A stretch of DNA of 64,000 nucleotides. It comes from Actinoplanes missouriensis 431. GTDB lineage: Bacteria > Actinomycetota > Actinomycetes > Mycobacteriales > Micromonosporaceae. The DNA lies in the NCBI RefSeq assembly GCF_000284295.1, contig NC_017093.1:1984001-2048000 (forward strand). The letters run 5' to 3'. Within the stretch, counting starts at the first letter, position 1, and every line of letters begins with the position of its first letter. Under the pieces are notes generated by a model that saw only the letters and a program-made list of their open reading frames with translations, had not been told where the DNA came from and searched no databases. Below, piece by piece: positions 41,301 through 51,065 of the stretch. The position numbers and the translations under genes are program-made.

Positions 41301-42382
41301 CGACAGACACACAGCAGACACCGACCGTCGACGAGGCCCGCGTGGAGGCCTTCGCCGGGCAGCTGATCACCGACTTCGCCGGCGCGGCGACCACCGCGAT
41401 GACCGTTCTCGGCGACCGCCTCGGCCTCTACCGGGCGCTGACCGGCGCCGGCCCGGTCACCGCCGCCGAGCTGGCCCAGCGGACCGGCCTGCATCCGAGG
41501 CTGGTCACCGAATGGCTCCGCCAGCAGGCTGTCTCCGGGTACCTGACGGTCGACGGGGACACCTACGAGCTGCCGTTCGAGCACGCGCTGGCGCTGTCCG
41601 TGGTGGACTCGCCGGCCTACCTGGTCGCGGCCGGTGAGATCATCGCCGGGTACTTCCAGTCGCTGGAGAACCTGGAGCAGGCGTTCCGGGGCACCGGCGG
41701 GCTGAGCGGCGACGAGGTGCCGGGGTGCACCTACCACGGCATCGAGCGGTACTTCCGGACCGCGTACGTGAACCAGCTCGCCCAGGCGTGGTTCCCGGCC
41801 GTACCCGGTCTGGTGGCGAAGCTGGAGGCGGGCGCCCGGATCGCGGACGTCGGTTGCGGGCACGGGTTCGCCAGTCTGCTGATCGGCCGCACCTGGCCGG
41901 CGTCCACGGTCGCCGGGTTCGATCTGCACGAGCCGTCGGTCGCGACCGCGCGGGCCCGGGCCATCGAGGCGGGCAGCCCGCCGAACGTGTCCTTCCACGT
42001 GGCGGACTCGGCCGCGCTGGACGGGCACGGCCGGTTCGACGTGGTGGTCTTCTTCGACGCGCTGCACGACATGGGCGACCCGGTCGCCGCGCTGCGGGCC
42101 GCGCACGCGGCGCTGAACCCTGGCGGCATCGTGGTGGCGGTCGAGCCGTGGTCGGCCGACGACTGGACCAGCACGATCGGGATGCCGATCACCCGCATCG
42201 GGTACGCCTCGTCGACCGCCCTCTGCACCCCGACCTCGCTCGGCCAGCCCGGCGCCTACGGCCTGGGCACGCTCGGCGGCCCGTCCCCGCGGCTGGACCT
42301 GCTCGCCGCGGCCGGGTTCGCGGATCCGATCGTCGCCGCCGACACCGGCTTCAACCTGGTCGTCTCCGCCACCAAGATCTGA
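41297..42382 (+). CDS. Class I methyltransferase with N-terminal winged helix
   Basis: 361 residues from ATG 41297, overlapping the SARP stop as ATGA. Residues about 20-100 form a winged-helix domain (AELAQRTGLHPRLVTEWLRQQAVSG), as in mycobacterial Rv2258c-type and plant/bacterial O-methyltransferases. The methyltransferase motif I is RIADVGCGHGFASLL (about 181-195), with the acidic FDLHEPS next and FDVVVFFDALHDM later. Being cotranscribed with the SARP regulator, it may tailor a signal or metabolite, or feed back on regulation. Confidence 0.85.
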   Translation: MTTDTQQTPTVDEARVEAFAGQLITDFAGAATTAMTVLGDRLGLYRALTGAGPVTAAELAQRTGLHPRLVTEWLRQQAVSGYLTVDGDTYELPFEHALALSVVDSPAYLVAAGEIIAGYFQSLENLEQAFRGTGGLSGDEVPGCTYHGIERYFRTAYVNQLAQAWFPAVPGLVAKLEAGARIADVGCGHGFASLLIGRTWPASTVAGFDLHEPSVATARARAIEAGSPPNVSFHVADSAALDGHGRFDVVVFFDALHDMGDPVAALRAAHAALNPGGIVVAVEPWSADDWTSTIGMPITRIGYASSTALCTPTSLGQPGAYGLGTLGGPSPRLDLLAAAGFADPIVAADTGFNLVVSATKI

Positions 42383-42414
42383 TCATCGGGTACGGGCTGA
42401 TCCGGCGCGCCGGG

Positions 42415-44223
42415 TCAGCCCGCCGAGTCGTCCGCGCCGCCGCAGATGTAGTTCGGCTCGGCGTCGTATTTCCAGGTGAACTTCTCCCGCTTGACGACCT
42501 TGCCGTCCCGCTCGAACAGCCGGTACGCGTCCTGGGTGAAGCCGGGCAGGCCGCCCGTGGCGATGCAGCTCGGACCGGCCGGCAGGGTGATCGTCCGCGG
42601 CGACGTGATGTTGCGCCGCCTGCTCCACTCGGTGGACACCTTGTCCCACACCTTGGTGCTCCAGACCGACACGGTGATGCTGTTTCTGGTCCAGGCGGTG
42701 TCGAGCAGGACCCCGTACGGGCTGTCGTTCTTGAATTTGAAGTCCAGGTCCGGATAGAAGATCGTGGACTCGATGACGGCCGGGTACCTGTCGAAGTAGT
42801 ACGAGTGCGGCTTGTGCTCGACGTCCTTGAGGCCGGCGTAGTACGTGGCGTTGAAGAGCGTCGTGGTGAACTGGGAGACGCCGCCGCCGACGCCCGGGGT
42901 CAGCTTGCCGCCGAGGATCACCGGGGCGTCCTGGTAACCCTGCTGGTAGCCGCGCTCGCCGGTGTGCTTGTTCAGCGAGAACGTCTCGCCGGGCAGCACC
43001 AGCGTGCCCTCCACCTGCTTCGCGGCCTGCACGATGTTCTGGCTGCGCGGGGAGGAGAGCCCGCCGGTGAACTTGGTGGTGAACGTCGAGACCTTCTCCT
43101 TGACGCCGAGTTCGCCCAGCTCGGCGGCGGTGAGTTCGGGTTCCGCGCGGGTCACGGTCGCGGCGATCGTCCGCTCGGTGGTGCTGCGCAGCGCGGTGAG
43201 GATCTCCGGCGCCATCGCGGCCAGGTCGACAGCGGTCCCGTCGGCGCCGCCGACGATCGACGGCTTGCCTCCCTTGAGGCTGAACCGGGCGTCCTTCGCC
43301 TTCTTCTCGACCTTGGCGAGCGGCTTCTTCACGGCGGCCCGCAGCTTCTTCGCGTCGACGCGGGGCTCGATCCTCCCGGTCTTGTCCGACGTCAGGACCA
43401 GGCTCTTCGCGATGGCGGACGGCGGAACCGTCACGGTGCCGGAGTCCGCGGTGATGGTGAGCGGCCCGGAGACAGCCGGCTCGGCCAGATCGGTCACCAG
43501 CTGGTCCACCTCGGCGGCGGTGGTGACCGGGTGCACCTCGACCAGCGGGACGGTGACCGCGCGGCTGGCCGGCCAGCTGTCCCGGATCGTGGCGGCGGTC
43601 CGGGCCGGGTCGAGGCCGCGGCCGGCCTCTGGGTGCACGGCCCGCGGTTTCACGCCGTCGAAGACCACTGCCGGTTTCGTCATCGGCTCGCCGATCGTGC
43701 CGAGCGACGTGCGCAGGGCCGCGTCCAGCAGGTCCGGGTCGACAGCGACGACCGGCGGCACCGCGCGCTCGCCGAACGGGGACGGGCTGCCCTGCGCCGC
43801 GGCGGCCACGGTGGCGTCGACGTCGACGACCAGGCCGACGTCGGCCGGCTTCACGCTGGCCTGGCGATCCTCGACCCGCACGGTGACCGGCTGGCTGAGC
43901 CGGGCGTCGGCGGCCAGGTGGGTGCGGAGCTCGGCGGCCGCTTCGGTACGGCTCAGACCGCCCAGCTCCGCGCCGAGAACCGTGACACCGAGCGGCACCT
44001 CCCCGCGGTAGGCCCAGGTCACGGCGGTGCCGGCGCCGGCCGCAAGGACCAGCACCGCGGCGCCGGTGATCAGCGCGCGGCGGCCCGTGCGCCGCGTCCC
44101 GGGAGCCGGCGGGGGCGCCGGGTCGGAGCTGTCGAGGACGTCGTGCGAGCCGGTGGGCTGCGCCGGCAGCCGCACGGTCAGCGCGTCGTCCACCGCGGGC
44201 CGGGGCTCACCTGCTGTGCTCAC
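42415..44223 (-). CDS. VanW-family membrane protein
   Basis: 602 residues from GTG 44223. A Pro-rich cytoplasmic N-terminus, one membrane helix (about 50-72, ALITGAAVLVLAAGAGTAV), two or more repeated beta modules (putative peptidoglycan-binding type 4 domains, about 75-370) and the VanW domain (about 385-510: SQNIVQAAKQVEGTLVLPGE, GYQDAPVILGGKLTPGVGGG). A C-terminal part has several conserved Trp. VanW occurs in glycopeptide-resistance loci but its activity is unclear. No van genes are nearby. A role in the cell wall is likely. Confidence 0.85.
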   Translation of the reverse strand: MSTAGEPRPAVDDALTVRLPAQPTGSHDVLDSSDPAPPPAPGTRRTGRRALITGAAVLVLAAGAGTAVTWAYRGEVPLGVTVLGAELGGLSRTEAAAELRTHLAADARLSQPVTVRVEDRQASVKPADVGLVVDVDATVAAAAQGSPSPFGERAVPPVVAVDPDLLDAALRTSLGTIGEPMTKPAVVFDGVKPRAVHPEAGRGLDPARTAATIRDSWPASRAVTVPLVEVHPVTTAAEVDQLVTDLAEPAVSGPLTITADSGTVTVPPSAIAKSLVLTSDKTGRIEPRVDAKKLRAAVKKPLAKVEKKAKDARFSLKGGKPSIVGGADGTAVDLAAMAPEILTALRSTTERTIAATVTRAEPELTAAELGELGVKEKVSTFTTKFTGGLSSPRSQNIVQAAKQVEGTLVLPGETFSLNKHTGERGYQQGYQDAPVILGGKLTPGVGGGVSQFTTTLFNATYYAGLKDVEHKPHSYYFDRYPAVIESTIFYPDLDFKFKNDSPYGVLLDTAWTRNSITVSVWSTKVWDKVSTEWSRRRNITSPRTITLPAGPSCIATGGLPGFTQDAYRLFERDGKVVKREKFTWKYDAEPNYICGGADDSAG

Positions 44224-44309
44224 CGGGGTCCTCCTCGCCGCTCGGGCGGCGACCGCTCGGCCGCCGGGCCAAGGATGCTAGGGGAGGCTCGCTGGCGACA
44301 ACCTGTGGG

Positions 44310-46331
44310 TCACCTGTGCGCAGTGGCGTTCAACGCGCCCCGTACCGTGCTGACCAGGGCTTCCCGGTCGAACGGCTTGGCCAGGATGGTGGATCCGGGC
44401 TCCAGGTTGTTGCCGTTCTCGTCGATCAGTGACTCGGCGAAACCGGAGACGAAGACGATCGAGAGGCTGGGCTGGCGCATCGCGGCGACCTTGGCCAGCT
44501 GCCGGCCGTTCATGCCGGGCATCACCACGTCGGTGACCAGGGCGGACACGTGCCCGGGGTGCTGTTCCAGGATGCGCAGGGCCTCACCGGCGTCGTTCGC
44601 GGTGAGCACGTCGTACCCGGCGCTGGAGAGGATCCGGGCCGAGACCTGCAGGACCGCCGCCTCGTCGTCGACCAGCAGCAGGGTCTCGCCGCCGGTCTCG
44701 TCCGTGCCGGTGGGCGACGGCGGCGGCGCCGGCGTCTCGGTGATCAGCGCGGGCAGGGTGAAGGTGGCGGTGGTGCCCCGGCCCTCCTGCGAGCGCAGGG
44801 TGAGCTGGCCGCCGGCCTGACTGATGATCCCGTGCGCGGTGGAGAGGCCGAGGCCGGCGGTGCTGCCTGCCGGTTTGGTGCTGAAGAACGGCTCGAACGC
44901 GCGGTCCAGGACGTGCTGCGGCATGCCGGCGCCGGTGTCGGTGAGGCTCACCGTGACCATGTCGTCCTGCGCCGACGTGGTGACGGTGACGGTTCCGCCG
45001 GACGGCATCGCCTCGGCGCTGTTGCGGACCAGGCTGCGCAGCGCCTGGCTGATCTGGGCCGGGTCGGCCTTGACGTCCGGGAGCGCGGGGTCGAGATCGA
45101 GGATCAGCTCGGCGTCGCCGGCGGTCTCGCGCAGTGACGGGGTGTCGTCGCGCAGCAGCGCGTTCAGGTTGATCGGGGCCGGTTGGATGATCTCCCGCCG
45201 GCCGAACGCGAGCAGTTGCTGGGTGAGCCCCTTGGCCCGTTCGCCGCCCTTCACGACGTGCTGCAGGTCGCCGAGCAGCGACTCGGCGGTCTCGGCCGGG
45301 ACGGTGCCGTCCTCCAGCCCGTCGTTGATGGTCTCGATGGCGAGGTTCGTGTAGCCGAGGATCGCACCGAGGATGTTGTTGAAGTCGTGCGCGGTCCCGC
45401 CGGCCATCCGGCGCAGGCTGTCCAGGCGTTCGGCGTCGCGATGCCGGGAGTCCTCCTGCCGGCGCATGATCTCTTCGCGGAGCCGTTCCTCGGCGGAGAC
45501 CAGGTCGGTGACGTCGTCGACCATCAGCACGCCGCCGGCGAGCCGCCCGTCATCGTCGTCGTGGATCTGCCGCAGGTGCAGCCGCAACCGCCGGGTGGTC
45601 CCGTCCGGCCAGGAGATCCGGTGATCGAAGCGCAGCTCCGCGGTCTCGCCGGCGCCGTGCAACAGGCTGAGCGCGGCGTCCTGCGCGGAGTCGTCGAGGC
45701 AGTCCAGCCAGCCCTGGCCGAGCAGGCTCTCCTGCGGCATCTGCATGATCTCGGTGAACCGCTCGTTGATGTAGTCGGCGGTGCCGTGCGTGTCCAGGAT
45801 GCAGATGCCGACCGGGGAGGCGACGGCCATCGCCTCGAACCGCCGTTCGGTGTCGTGCAGGGCGCGGACCTTCTCGATCAGTTTGGCGTTGACCGCGTGC
45901 AGGTGGGCCTGGGCGAACTCCTCGTCGGCGGCGGGCGGCACGTCGATCAGGACCGGGCCCTGCGCCAGGGCGGTGTCGATCGCCTCCAGCAGCGTGTGCG
46001 GGTCCTGCGAGCGCAGCACGACCTGGCTCACCCCGCAGGCCTCGGCGATCGGCCGGGTCTCCGGTTCCAGGTAATTGGCGGTGTAGAAGATGACCGGCGC
46101 CTGAGCGGCCAGCCGGTCCGGGTCGGAGCGGAGCCGATGCACCAGCTCCAGCCCGTCGATGCCGGGCATCAGCACGTCGGAGACCACGACGTCGGGGTGG
46201 TGGACGTGGGCCAGCCGGAGCGCGTCGGCCCCGTCCCGCGCCTCGATGACGTCGTGACCGCGGTACCCGAGGAGCATCCGGACGATGTCCCGGTTGGCAG
46301 CCACGTCGTCGACGACCATCACTGTCGCCAC
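44310..46331 (-). CDS. Hybrid sensor histidine kinase (REC-PAS-HK-REC)
   Basis: 673 residues from GTG 46331. Order: receiver (1-125, Asp52), PAS (about 160-285), HisKA with His315 in AHDFNNILGAILGYTNLA, HATPase_c with DTGAGMPQHVLDRAFEPFF and a C-terminal receiver (about 545-670, Asp601). No membrane helix, so it is cytoplasmic. The H-box type AHDFNN is that of CckA/NtrB-like kinases. Diverges from a second hybrid kinase across 94 bp (46332-46425) which holds AT-rich promoter sequence. Output partner not evident. Confidence 0.92.
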   Translation of the reverse strand: MATVMVVDDVAANRDIVRMLLGYRGHDVIEARDGADALRLAHVHHPDVVVSDVLMPGIDGLELVHRLRSDPDRLAAQAPVIFYTANYLEPETRPIAEACGVSQVVLRSQDPHTLLEAIDTALAQGPVLIDVPPAADEEFAQAHLHAVNAKLIEKVRALHDTERRFEAMAVASPVGICILDTHGTADYINERFTEIMQMPQESLLGQGWLDCLDDSAQDAALSLLHGAGETAELRFDHRISWPDGTTRRLRLHLRQIHDDDDGRLAGGVLMVDDVTDLVSAEERLREEIMRRQEDSRHRDAERLDSLRRMAGGTAHDFNNILGAILGYTNLAIETINDGLEDGTVPAETAESLLGDLQHVVKGGERAKGLTQQLLAFGRREIIQPAPINLNALLRDDTPSLRETAGDAELILDLDPALPDVKADPAQISQALRSLVRNSAEAMPSGGTVTVTTSAQDDMVTVSLTDTGAGMPQHVLDRAFEPFFSTKPAGSTAGLGLSTAHGIISQAGGQLTLRSQEGRGTTATFTLPALITETPAPPPSPTGTDETGGETLLLVDDEAAVLQVSARILSSAGYDVLTANDAGEALRILEQHPGHVSALVTDVVMPGMNGRQLAKVAAMRQPSLSIVFVSGFAESLIDENGNNLEPGSTILAKPFDREALVSTVRGALNATAHR

Positions 46332-46425
46332 GGCGTACCCCTTACGATGTGGTGTTTGTCCGTAATAAGGCTAAAGCAGAATTTATTCGCATGTAGGTTG
46401 ACTCTGAATCGAGGGGAGAAGCGTC

Positions 46426-49400
46426 GTGCGCAAGGCCGCCTGGGTCCGGTACGGGCTGATCGCCGGCGGACTGGCCGGCGCCGGCGTGACCATCGGCGGT
46501 GAGCTGCTGCGCCGTGCGGGCCGCCGTCTCGACCAGTACTTCTACCTCGCGGCGATCCTCGAGCAGACCGCCACGCCCGCGTTCGTGAAGACCGTCAACG
46601 GCCGGTACCGCCTGGTCAGCGGCGCGTACGAACGCCTGCACCAGGTCCCCGCCGGAGTCGCCGCCGGCCGGTACGACCACGAGGTGCACCCGCCCGAGAA
46701 GCTCACCGAGTACCGCCGGCGCGACCGGATGGTGCTCGCCGCCGACGGCCCGCTCGCCTTCGAGGACGAGGTCGTCGACTTCGAGCGCGTCCGCCGGTAC
46801 GTCACCACCCTGTACGCGCTCCGGGACCGGCGGAACCGCCCGTACGCGATCTTCGGGGTGAGCACCGAGGTCTCCGAGCAGAACCGGGCCACCCGGCAGG
46901 CGGCCAGCGAGCGCCGCCTCCAATCCGAGATCAACGCCCGTCTCGCCGCGATCGTCGAGGCGTCCCAGGACGCGATCGTCAGCAAGGCGCTGGACGGGAC
47001 GATCCGGACCTGGAACCCGGGCGCGGAACGGCTCTACGGGTACACCGCGGAGGAGATGGTCGGCAACGACGTGACCCGGCTGCTGCCGCCGGACCGGCAG
47101 CACGAGGAGCGGGAGCTGCTGGCGCGGGTCTTCGCCGGCGAGGCGCTGAGCCGGTTCGAGACACGCCGGCAGCGCAAGGACGGCTCGATCATCGAGGTCT
47201 CGCTCAGCATGGCGCCGATGCGCGACACCGACGACTCGGTGATCGGGGTGTCCACCGTCGCGCACGACATCACCGCCCGGGTCCGTGCCGAGCAGCGCCT
47301 GCGGCTGGAACGCGAGCAGCTCGAAACGATCATGGGGGCGGCCAGCGACCCGTTCTTCACGATGGACGACGACGGCCTGATCTCGGAGTGGAACCGGCAG
47401 GCCGAGCACGTCTTCGGCTGGGGCCGCGACGCGATCATCGGCCGGAACGTGACCGACACCGTCCTGCCGGTGCGGTACCGGCCCGCGCTGCGCCGGCTGC
47501 TCGACGGCCAGTGGGACTGGCTGCTCGACCGGCCCACCGAGATGGCCGCCACCCACCGGGACGGCCACGAGATCCCGGTCGAGCTGACCATGTGGCGCAT
47601 CGGCCACGACGGCGGAGTGCACTTCCACGGCTTCGTCCGCGACATCACCGCCCGCCGGCAGACCGAGCAGGCCCTCGCCGAGGCCCGCGACCAGGCGATC
47701 GAGACGGCCCGGCTGAAGTCGCAGTTCCTGGCGTCGATGAGCCACGAGATCCGCACCCCGATGAACGGCGTGATCGGGCTGACCGGGCTGCTGCTCGGCT
47801 CCGACCTCGACGAGAAACAGCGGCGGTACGCCGAGGGCATCAGCGCCGCCGGAACCACCCTGCTCGCCGTGATCAACGACGTGCTCGACTTCTCCAAACT
47901 GGAGGCCGGCAAGGTGCTGCTGGAGGAGGCGAACTTCCAGATCGGCCGGCTCATCGACGACGTGGTGTCGCTCGTCGCGCCGCCCGGCACGCGGGACGCG
48001 GTCACGGTCGGCGGCGTCTGCGACCCGCGGCTGCCGGAGACGGTCTGCGGCGACCCGACCAAGCTGCGCCAGGTGCTGCTCAACCTGGCCGGCAACGCGG
48101 TCAAGTTCACCACCGAGGGGCGGGTCACCGTCACCGCGGCGCTCGACGAGGGACAGAGCACCGGGCCGGACGCGGTGCCGATCCGCTTCGAGGTCCGCGA
48201 CACCGGCATCGGCATCGACGGTGAGCGGCAGGAGGAACTCTTCGAGGCGTTCACCCAGGCCGACGCGGGCACCACCCGCCGGTTCGGCGGCACCGGGCTC
48301 GGCCTGGCGATCAGCCGGGACCTGGTGGAGCTGATGGGCGGCAGCATCGGCGTGGAGAGCGAGCCCGGCCACGGCAGCATGTTCTGGTTCACCGTCACGC
48401 TGCGGACCGCCCGGGACGATCTGGATCTCACCGAGCGGCACTCGCTGGACGGCCTGCGGGTGCTCATCGTGGACCGCGACGAGCAGGACCGGAACGTGCT
48501 CACCGACCAGCTCACCGGCTGGTCGATGCGGGCGGGGACGGCCAGTGACGTACCCGGCGCCCAGACCGCCCTGCGGGAGGCCGCCGCGGCCGGGCGTCCG
48601 ATCGACCTGGTCATCGTCGACATCGGCACGGCCGAGGCGGACGGCCTGGACCTGGCCGGATTCGCCATCGCGCCGCCCGGGTGCCCGCCACCGAAGATGA
48701 TCCTGCTCGCCGACGAGGCGCACCACCTGCCCGGCGAACCCGACCCGGAGAGCTTCTCGGCGGCGTTCGCCAAGCCGCTGCGGCAGTCCCAGCTCTACGA
48801 CGCCCTGGTCGGTGTCCTCACCGGCGACACCGGGGAACCGGCCGCCGGCGCCGCGGGGGAGACGCCGACCGGCCGCGGGCACCTGCTGCTCGTGGAGGAC
48901 AACGACATCAACCGGACGGTCGCGCTCGGCGTGCTCGCCAACCTCGGCTACAGCGCGGACGTCGCCGTCAACGGCCTGGAGGCGGTGGCGCTCGCGACCC
49001 GCCGGGAGTACCGGGCGATCTTCATGGACTGCCTGATGCCGGAGATGGACGGGTACGCGGCCACCGCGGAGATCCGCCGCCGCGAGCCGGAGGGCCGGCA
49101 CGTGCCGATCATCGCGCTGACCGCGAGCGCCCTCGCCGAGGACCGGGCCCGCTGCCTCGCGGCCGGCATGGACGCGCACATCGCGAAGCCGCTCGTGCCG
49201 GGCGACGTGGCCCGGGTACTGGACCGCTGGACCAGCCGGCTGCCGGCCCAGGACGTCGGCACGGTGATCGACGAGATCGACAAACGGCTGGACCAGCTGC
49301 GCGGGCCGGACCCGGTGGCGACGGCCACCGCGCTGGACGGCCTGCTCGGCGCGCTCGCCGGGAAGATCCCCGAGCACCTCGACCGGATCGCGCACGCGCT

Positions 49401-49644
49401 CGCCTTCGACGACGCCGCGCAGCTGCGCTCCGAGGCACACCAGCTGAAGGGCATCATGGCGAACCTCGGCGTCGGCGCCGCGACGCTGGCCTGCGGGCGG
49501 CTGGAGGACGACGCCCGGGCCGGCGATCTCGACGCGGCCGTCGCCTCGTTCGCGCACGCCCGCCCGCAGGTGGCGACGGTGGGCAGGGCGGTGGAGCGGA
49601 TCCGGCGCCGGTTCAGCGAGGAGACGGCGGCGCCGGTGTCCTGA
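46426..49644 (+). CDS. Hybrid sensor histidine kinase (TM-PAS3-HK-REC2-HPt)
   Basis: 1,072 residues from GTG 46426, preceded by GAGGGGAG. One N-terminal helix (about 9-25), three PAS domains (about 40-150, 172-288, 300-412), HisKA with His440 in [18 protein letters not shown], HATPase_c ([32 protein letters not shown]), two receivers (about 680-805, degenerate surroundings but with VIVDIGT; and about 825-940, Asp868) and an HPt domain with His1005 in [13 protein letters not shown]. This is a full phosphorelay in one chain (BarA/ArcB style). Overlaps the convergent TerC-type gene by 32 bp. Confidence 0.93.
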   Translation: MRKAAWVRYGLIAGGLAGAGVTIGGELLRRAGRRLDQYFYLAAILEQTATPAFVKTVNGRYRLVSGAYERLHQVPAGVAAGRYDHEVHPPEKLTEYRRRDRMVLAADGPLAFEDEVVDFERVRRYVTTLYALRDRRNRPYAIFGVSTEVSEQNRATRQAASERRLQSEINARLAAIVEASQDAIVSKALDGTIRTWNPGAERLYGYTAEEMVGNDVTRLLPPDRQHEERELLARVFAGEALSRFETRRQRKDGSIIEVSLSMAPMRDTDDSVIGVSTVAHDITARVRAEQRLRLEREQLETIMGAASDPFFTMDDDGLISEWNRQAEHVFGWGRDAIIGRNVTDTVLPVRYRPALRRLLDGQWDWLLDRPTEMAATHRDGHEIPVELTMWRIGHDGGVHFHGFVRDITARRQTEQALAEARDQAIETARLKSQFLASMSHEIRTPMNGVIGLTGLLLGSDLDEKQRRYAEGISAAGTTLLAVINDVLDFSKLEAGKVLLEEANFQIGRLIDDVVSLVAPPGTRDAVTVGGVCDPRLPETVCGDPTKLRQVLLNLAGNAVKFTTEGRVTVTAALDEGQSTGPDAVPIRFEVRDTGIGIDGERQEELFEAFTQADAGTTRRFGGTGLGLAISRDLVELMGGSIGVESEPGHGSMFWFTVTLRTARDDLDLTERHSLDGLRVLIVDRDEQDRNVLTDQLTGWSMRAGTASDVPGAQTALREAAAAGRPIDLVIVDIGTAEADGLDLAGFAIAPPGCPPPKMILLADEAHHLPGEPDPESFSAAFAKPLRQSQLYDALVGVLTGDTGEPAAGAAGETPTGRGHLLLVEDNDINRTVALGVLANLGYSADVAVNGLEAVALATRREYRAIFMDCLMPEMDGYAATAEIRRREPEGRHVPIIALTASALAEDRARCLAAGMDAHIAKPLVPGDVARVLDRWTSRLPAQDVGTVIDEIDKRLDQLRGPDPVATATALDGLLGALAGKIPEHLDRIAHALAFDDAAQLRSEAHQLKGIMANLGVGAATLACGRLEDDARAGDLDAAVASFAHARPQVATVGRAVERIRRRFSEETAAPVS

Positions 49645-50623
49645 CGGCCTCCCGGCGGTTCGCCACCAGGCTGGTCACGGTCACCGTGGTGAGGGCCAGG
49701 GCGATCACCACGAGGGAGAGCTCGGTGGGGATGTCCGGCACCTGCGGCCAGACCTTGTGCGCCCAGTGCAGCACCAGCTTCACGCCGATGAACGCGAGGA
49801 TCACCGCGAGCCCGTAGTCCAGGTGCCGCAGCTTGCCCAGCGCGTTGCGCAGCACGAAGTAGAGCGCCCGCAGGCCGAGCAGGGCGAACGCGTTGGTGGC
49901 GAAGACCAGGTACGGATCCTCGGTCACCCCGTAGACGGCGGGCACCGAGTCGACGGCGAAGACCAGGTCGGTCACGAAGACGGCCACCACCACGAGGGCC
50001 AGCGGGGTCAGGGTGCGGCGGCCGTCCAGGCGTACGGTCAGGCGGCCACCGTGGTAGTCGCGGGTCACCGGCATCATCCGGCGGAGCAGCCTGACGCTGC
50101 GCATCGAGTCGATGTCGACGTGGTACTCCTCGTCACGGACCGCGTCCCGCATCACCTTCGCGGCGGTGAGCAGCAGCGCCGCGCCGAAGAGCAGGAACGC
50201 CCAGGTGCCGGTCTGCAGGACCGCAGCGCCGGCCGCGATGAAGATCGCCCGCAGGACCAGCGCGCCGACGATGCCGTAGAGCAGCACCCGCTGGGCCAGC
50301 TGCGCCGGCACCGCGAACGCGGCGAGCAGCAGCATGAAGACGAACAGGTTGTCGACCGACAGCGATTTCTCGACGACCCACCCGGTGTAGAACTCGACGG
50401 CCGGCTTCCGCCCGTACACCTGCCAGAGAAGGACCCCGAACGCGCCCGGAAGCGCGAGATAGAAGAGTGACCAGCCGACCGCCTCGCGCATCGCCACGTC
50501 GTGCGGGCGGTGGGTGATCGCGAAATCGGCGGCCAGCAGCGCCAGCAGCACGACGATGGTGATCGCCCAGAGCTGCGGGGAAGCAATGGTGGACAGCGAC
50601 GACAAAAGAGCCTCCTCGGACAT
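49613..50623 (-). CDS. TerC/Alx-family membrane transporter
   Basis: 336 residues. About nine helices with the TerC signatures [19 protein letters not shown] (about 85-103) and the second repeat [28 protein letters not shown]. TerC/Alx proteins export Mn2+ or help metallate exported proteins. The Mn2+-type riboswitch upstream fits. The ATG at 50623 lies inside the end of the riboswitch stem without a ribosome site, whereas TTG 50605 has GAGGAGG five bases upstream, so the TTG ([11 protein letters not shown]...) could be the true start. Ends inside the convergent kinase gene. Confidence 0.9.
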   Translation of the reverse strand: MSEEALLSSLSTIASPQLWAITIVVLLALLAADFAITHRPHDVAMREAVGWSLFYLALPGAFGVLLWQVYGRKPAVEFYTGWVVEKSLSVDNLFVFMLLLAAFAVPAQLAQRVLLYGIVGALVLRAIFIAAGAAVLQTGTWAFLLFGAALLLTAAKVMRDAVRDEEYHVDIDSMRSVRLLRRMMPVTRDYHGGRLTVRLDGRRTLTPLALVVVAVFVTDLVFAVDSVPAVYGVTEDPYLVFATNAFALLGLRALYFVLRNALGKLRHLDYGLAVILAFIGVKLVLHWAHKVWPQVPDIPTELSLVVIALALTTVTVTSLVANRREAVRTPAPPSPR

Positions 50624-50629
50624 GCGTCA

Positions 50630-50745
50630 TCGTCCGAGGTCTCCCTCACCCGCCGGCAATCGGCGGGCAGCGCACGGGGGCACACAGGGGTGCCCGTGAT
50701 GACCGCCACGCTTCGCTGGAGGTACTCCCCTCACCGCCCACCCTA
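50630..50745 (-). promoter_or_regulatory. yybP-ykoY (Mn2+) riboswitch upstream of TerC-type gene
   Basis: Read on the minus strand the RNA has the two family signatures: the 5' loop GGTGAGGGGAGTACC (50721-50735) and the 3' loop GGGTGAGGGAGACCTCGGACG (two parts, 50631-50651), joined by a GC-rich stem of about 70 nt with a long arm. These are the Mn2+-contacting loops of yybP-ykoY riboswitches, which control TerC/Alx and MntP genes. It ends directly before the TerC-type start, fitting translation control. Confidence 0.88.
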
Positions 50746-50751
50746 GGCAGA

Positions 50752-50810
50752 ATCGGGCCCGAGCGACATGCCAACCACCCGGTTCCGCGAATCCGGTTGA
50801 CGGGCCCGAT
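50752..50810. other. Long-span inverted repeat, possible operator or transcript end
   Basis: ATCGGGCCCG (50752-50761) is repeated inverted as CGGGCCCGAT (50801-50810), 39 nt apart, between the riboswitch and the small His-rich gene. Inside it lie CGGTTCCGCGAATCCGG half-palindromes. It could be a hairpin in RNA or a protein site; there is no T run. Confidence 0.55.
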
Positions 50811-50875
50811 CCGGCGCGCGACCGTGTAGCCAAGACCGTTGTCCCAGCTAGCGAGCGGTACCGAGGAGGTTCCGC

Positions 50876-51031
50876 ATGTTGCTCGACATCCTGGTCGGCA
50901 CGGTGGTGATGGTCTGTCTTTTGGTCAGCAGCATCGCGTTGCTGCCGCCGCCGGCGCGCCACGGGCGCGGCCACGGCCACCACCGAGCCGCCTTCCACTT
51001 CCATTGGCCGCACTTCCGCCGACACAGCTAG
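50876..51031 (+). CDS. Small His-rich single-helix membrane protein
   Basis: 51 residues from ATG 50876, with a strong CGAGGAGG site at 50862-50869. Begins MLLDILVGTVVMVCLLVSSI, a membrane helix, then a short PPPARHG linker and a His-rich tail (HGRGHGHHRAAFHFHWPHFRRHS) with nine His in 23 residues. Such a tail can bind divalent metal. It lies between the Mn riboswitch/TerC unit and the MFS gene, on the strand of the latter, starting 35 bp before it. No family assigned. Confidence 0.75.
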   Translation: MLLDILVGTVVMVCLLVSSIALLPPPARHGRGHGHHRAAFHFHWPHFRRHS

Positions 51032-51065
51032 ACCCTTGCGAAACCACGCCTCATAGACTGCTCCG

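Noticed and set aside
41725-44820. A 1,031-residue plus-strand frame
   Set aside because: Covers a methyltransferase in another frame and the antisense of VanW; no domain signature.
46342-49557. A 1,071-residue frame on the minus strand
   Set aside because: Antisense to the hybrid kinase; no recognisable motif and skewed composition.
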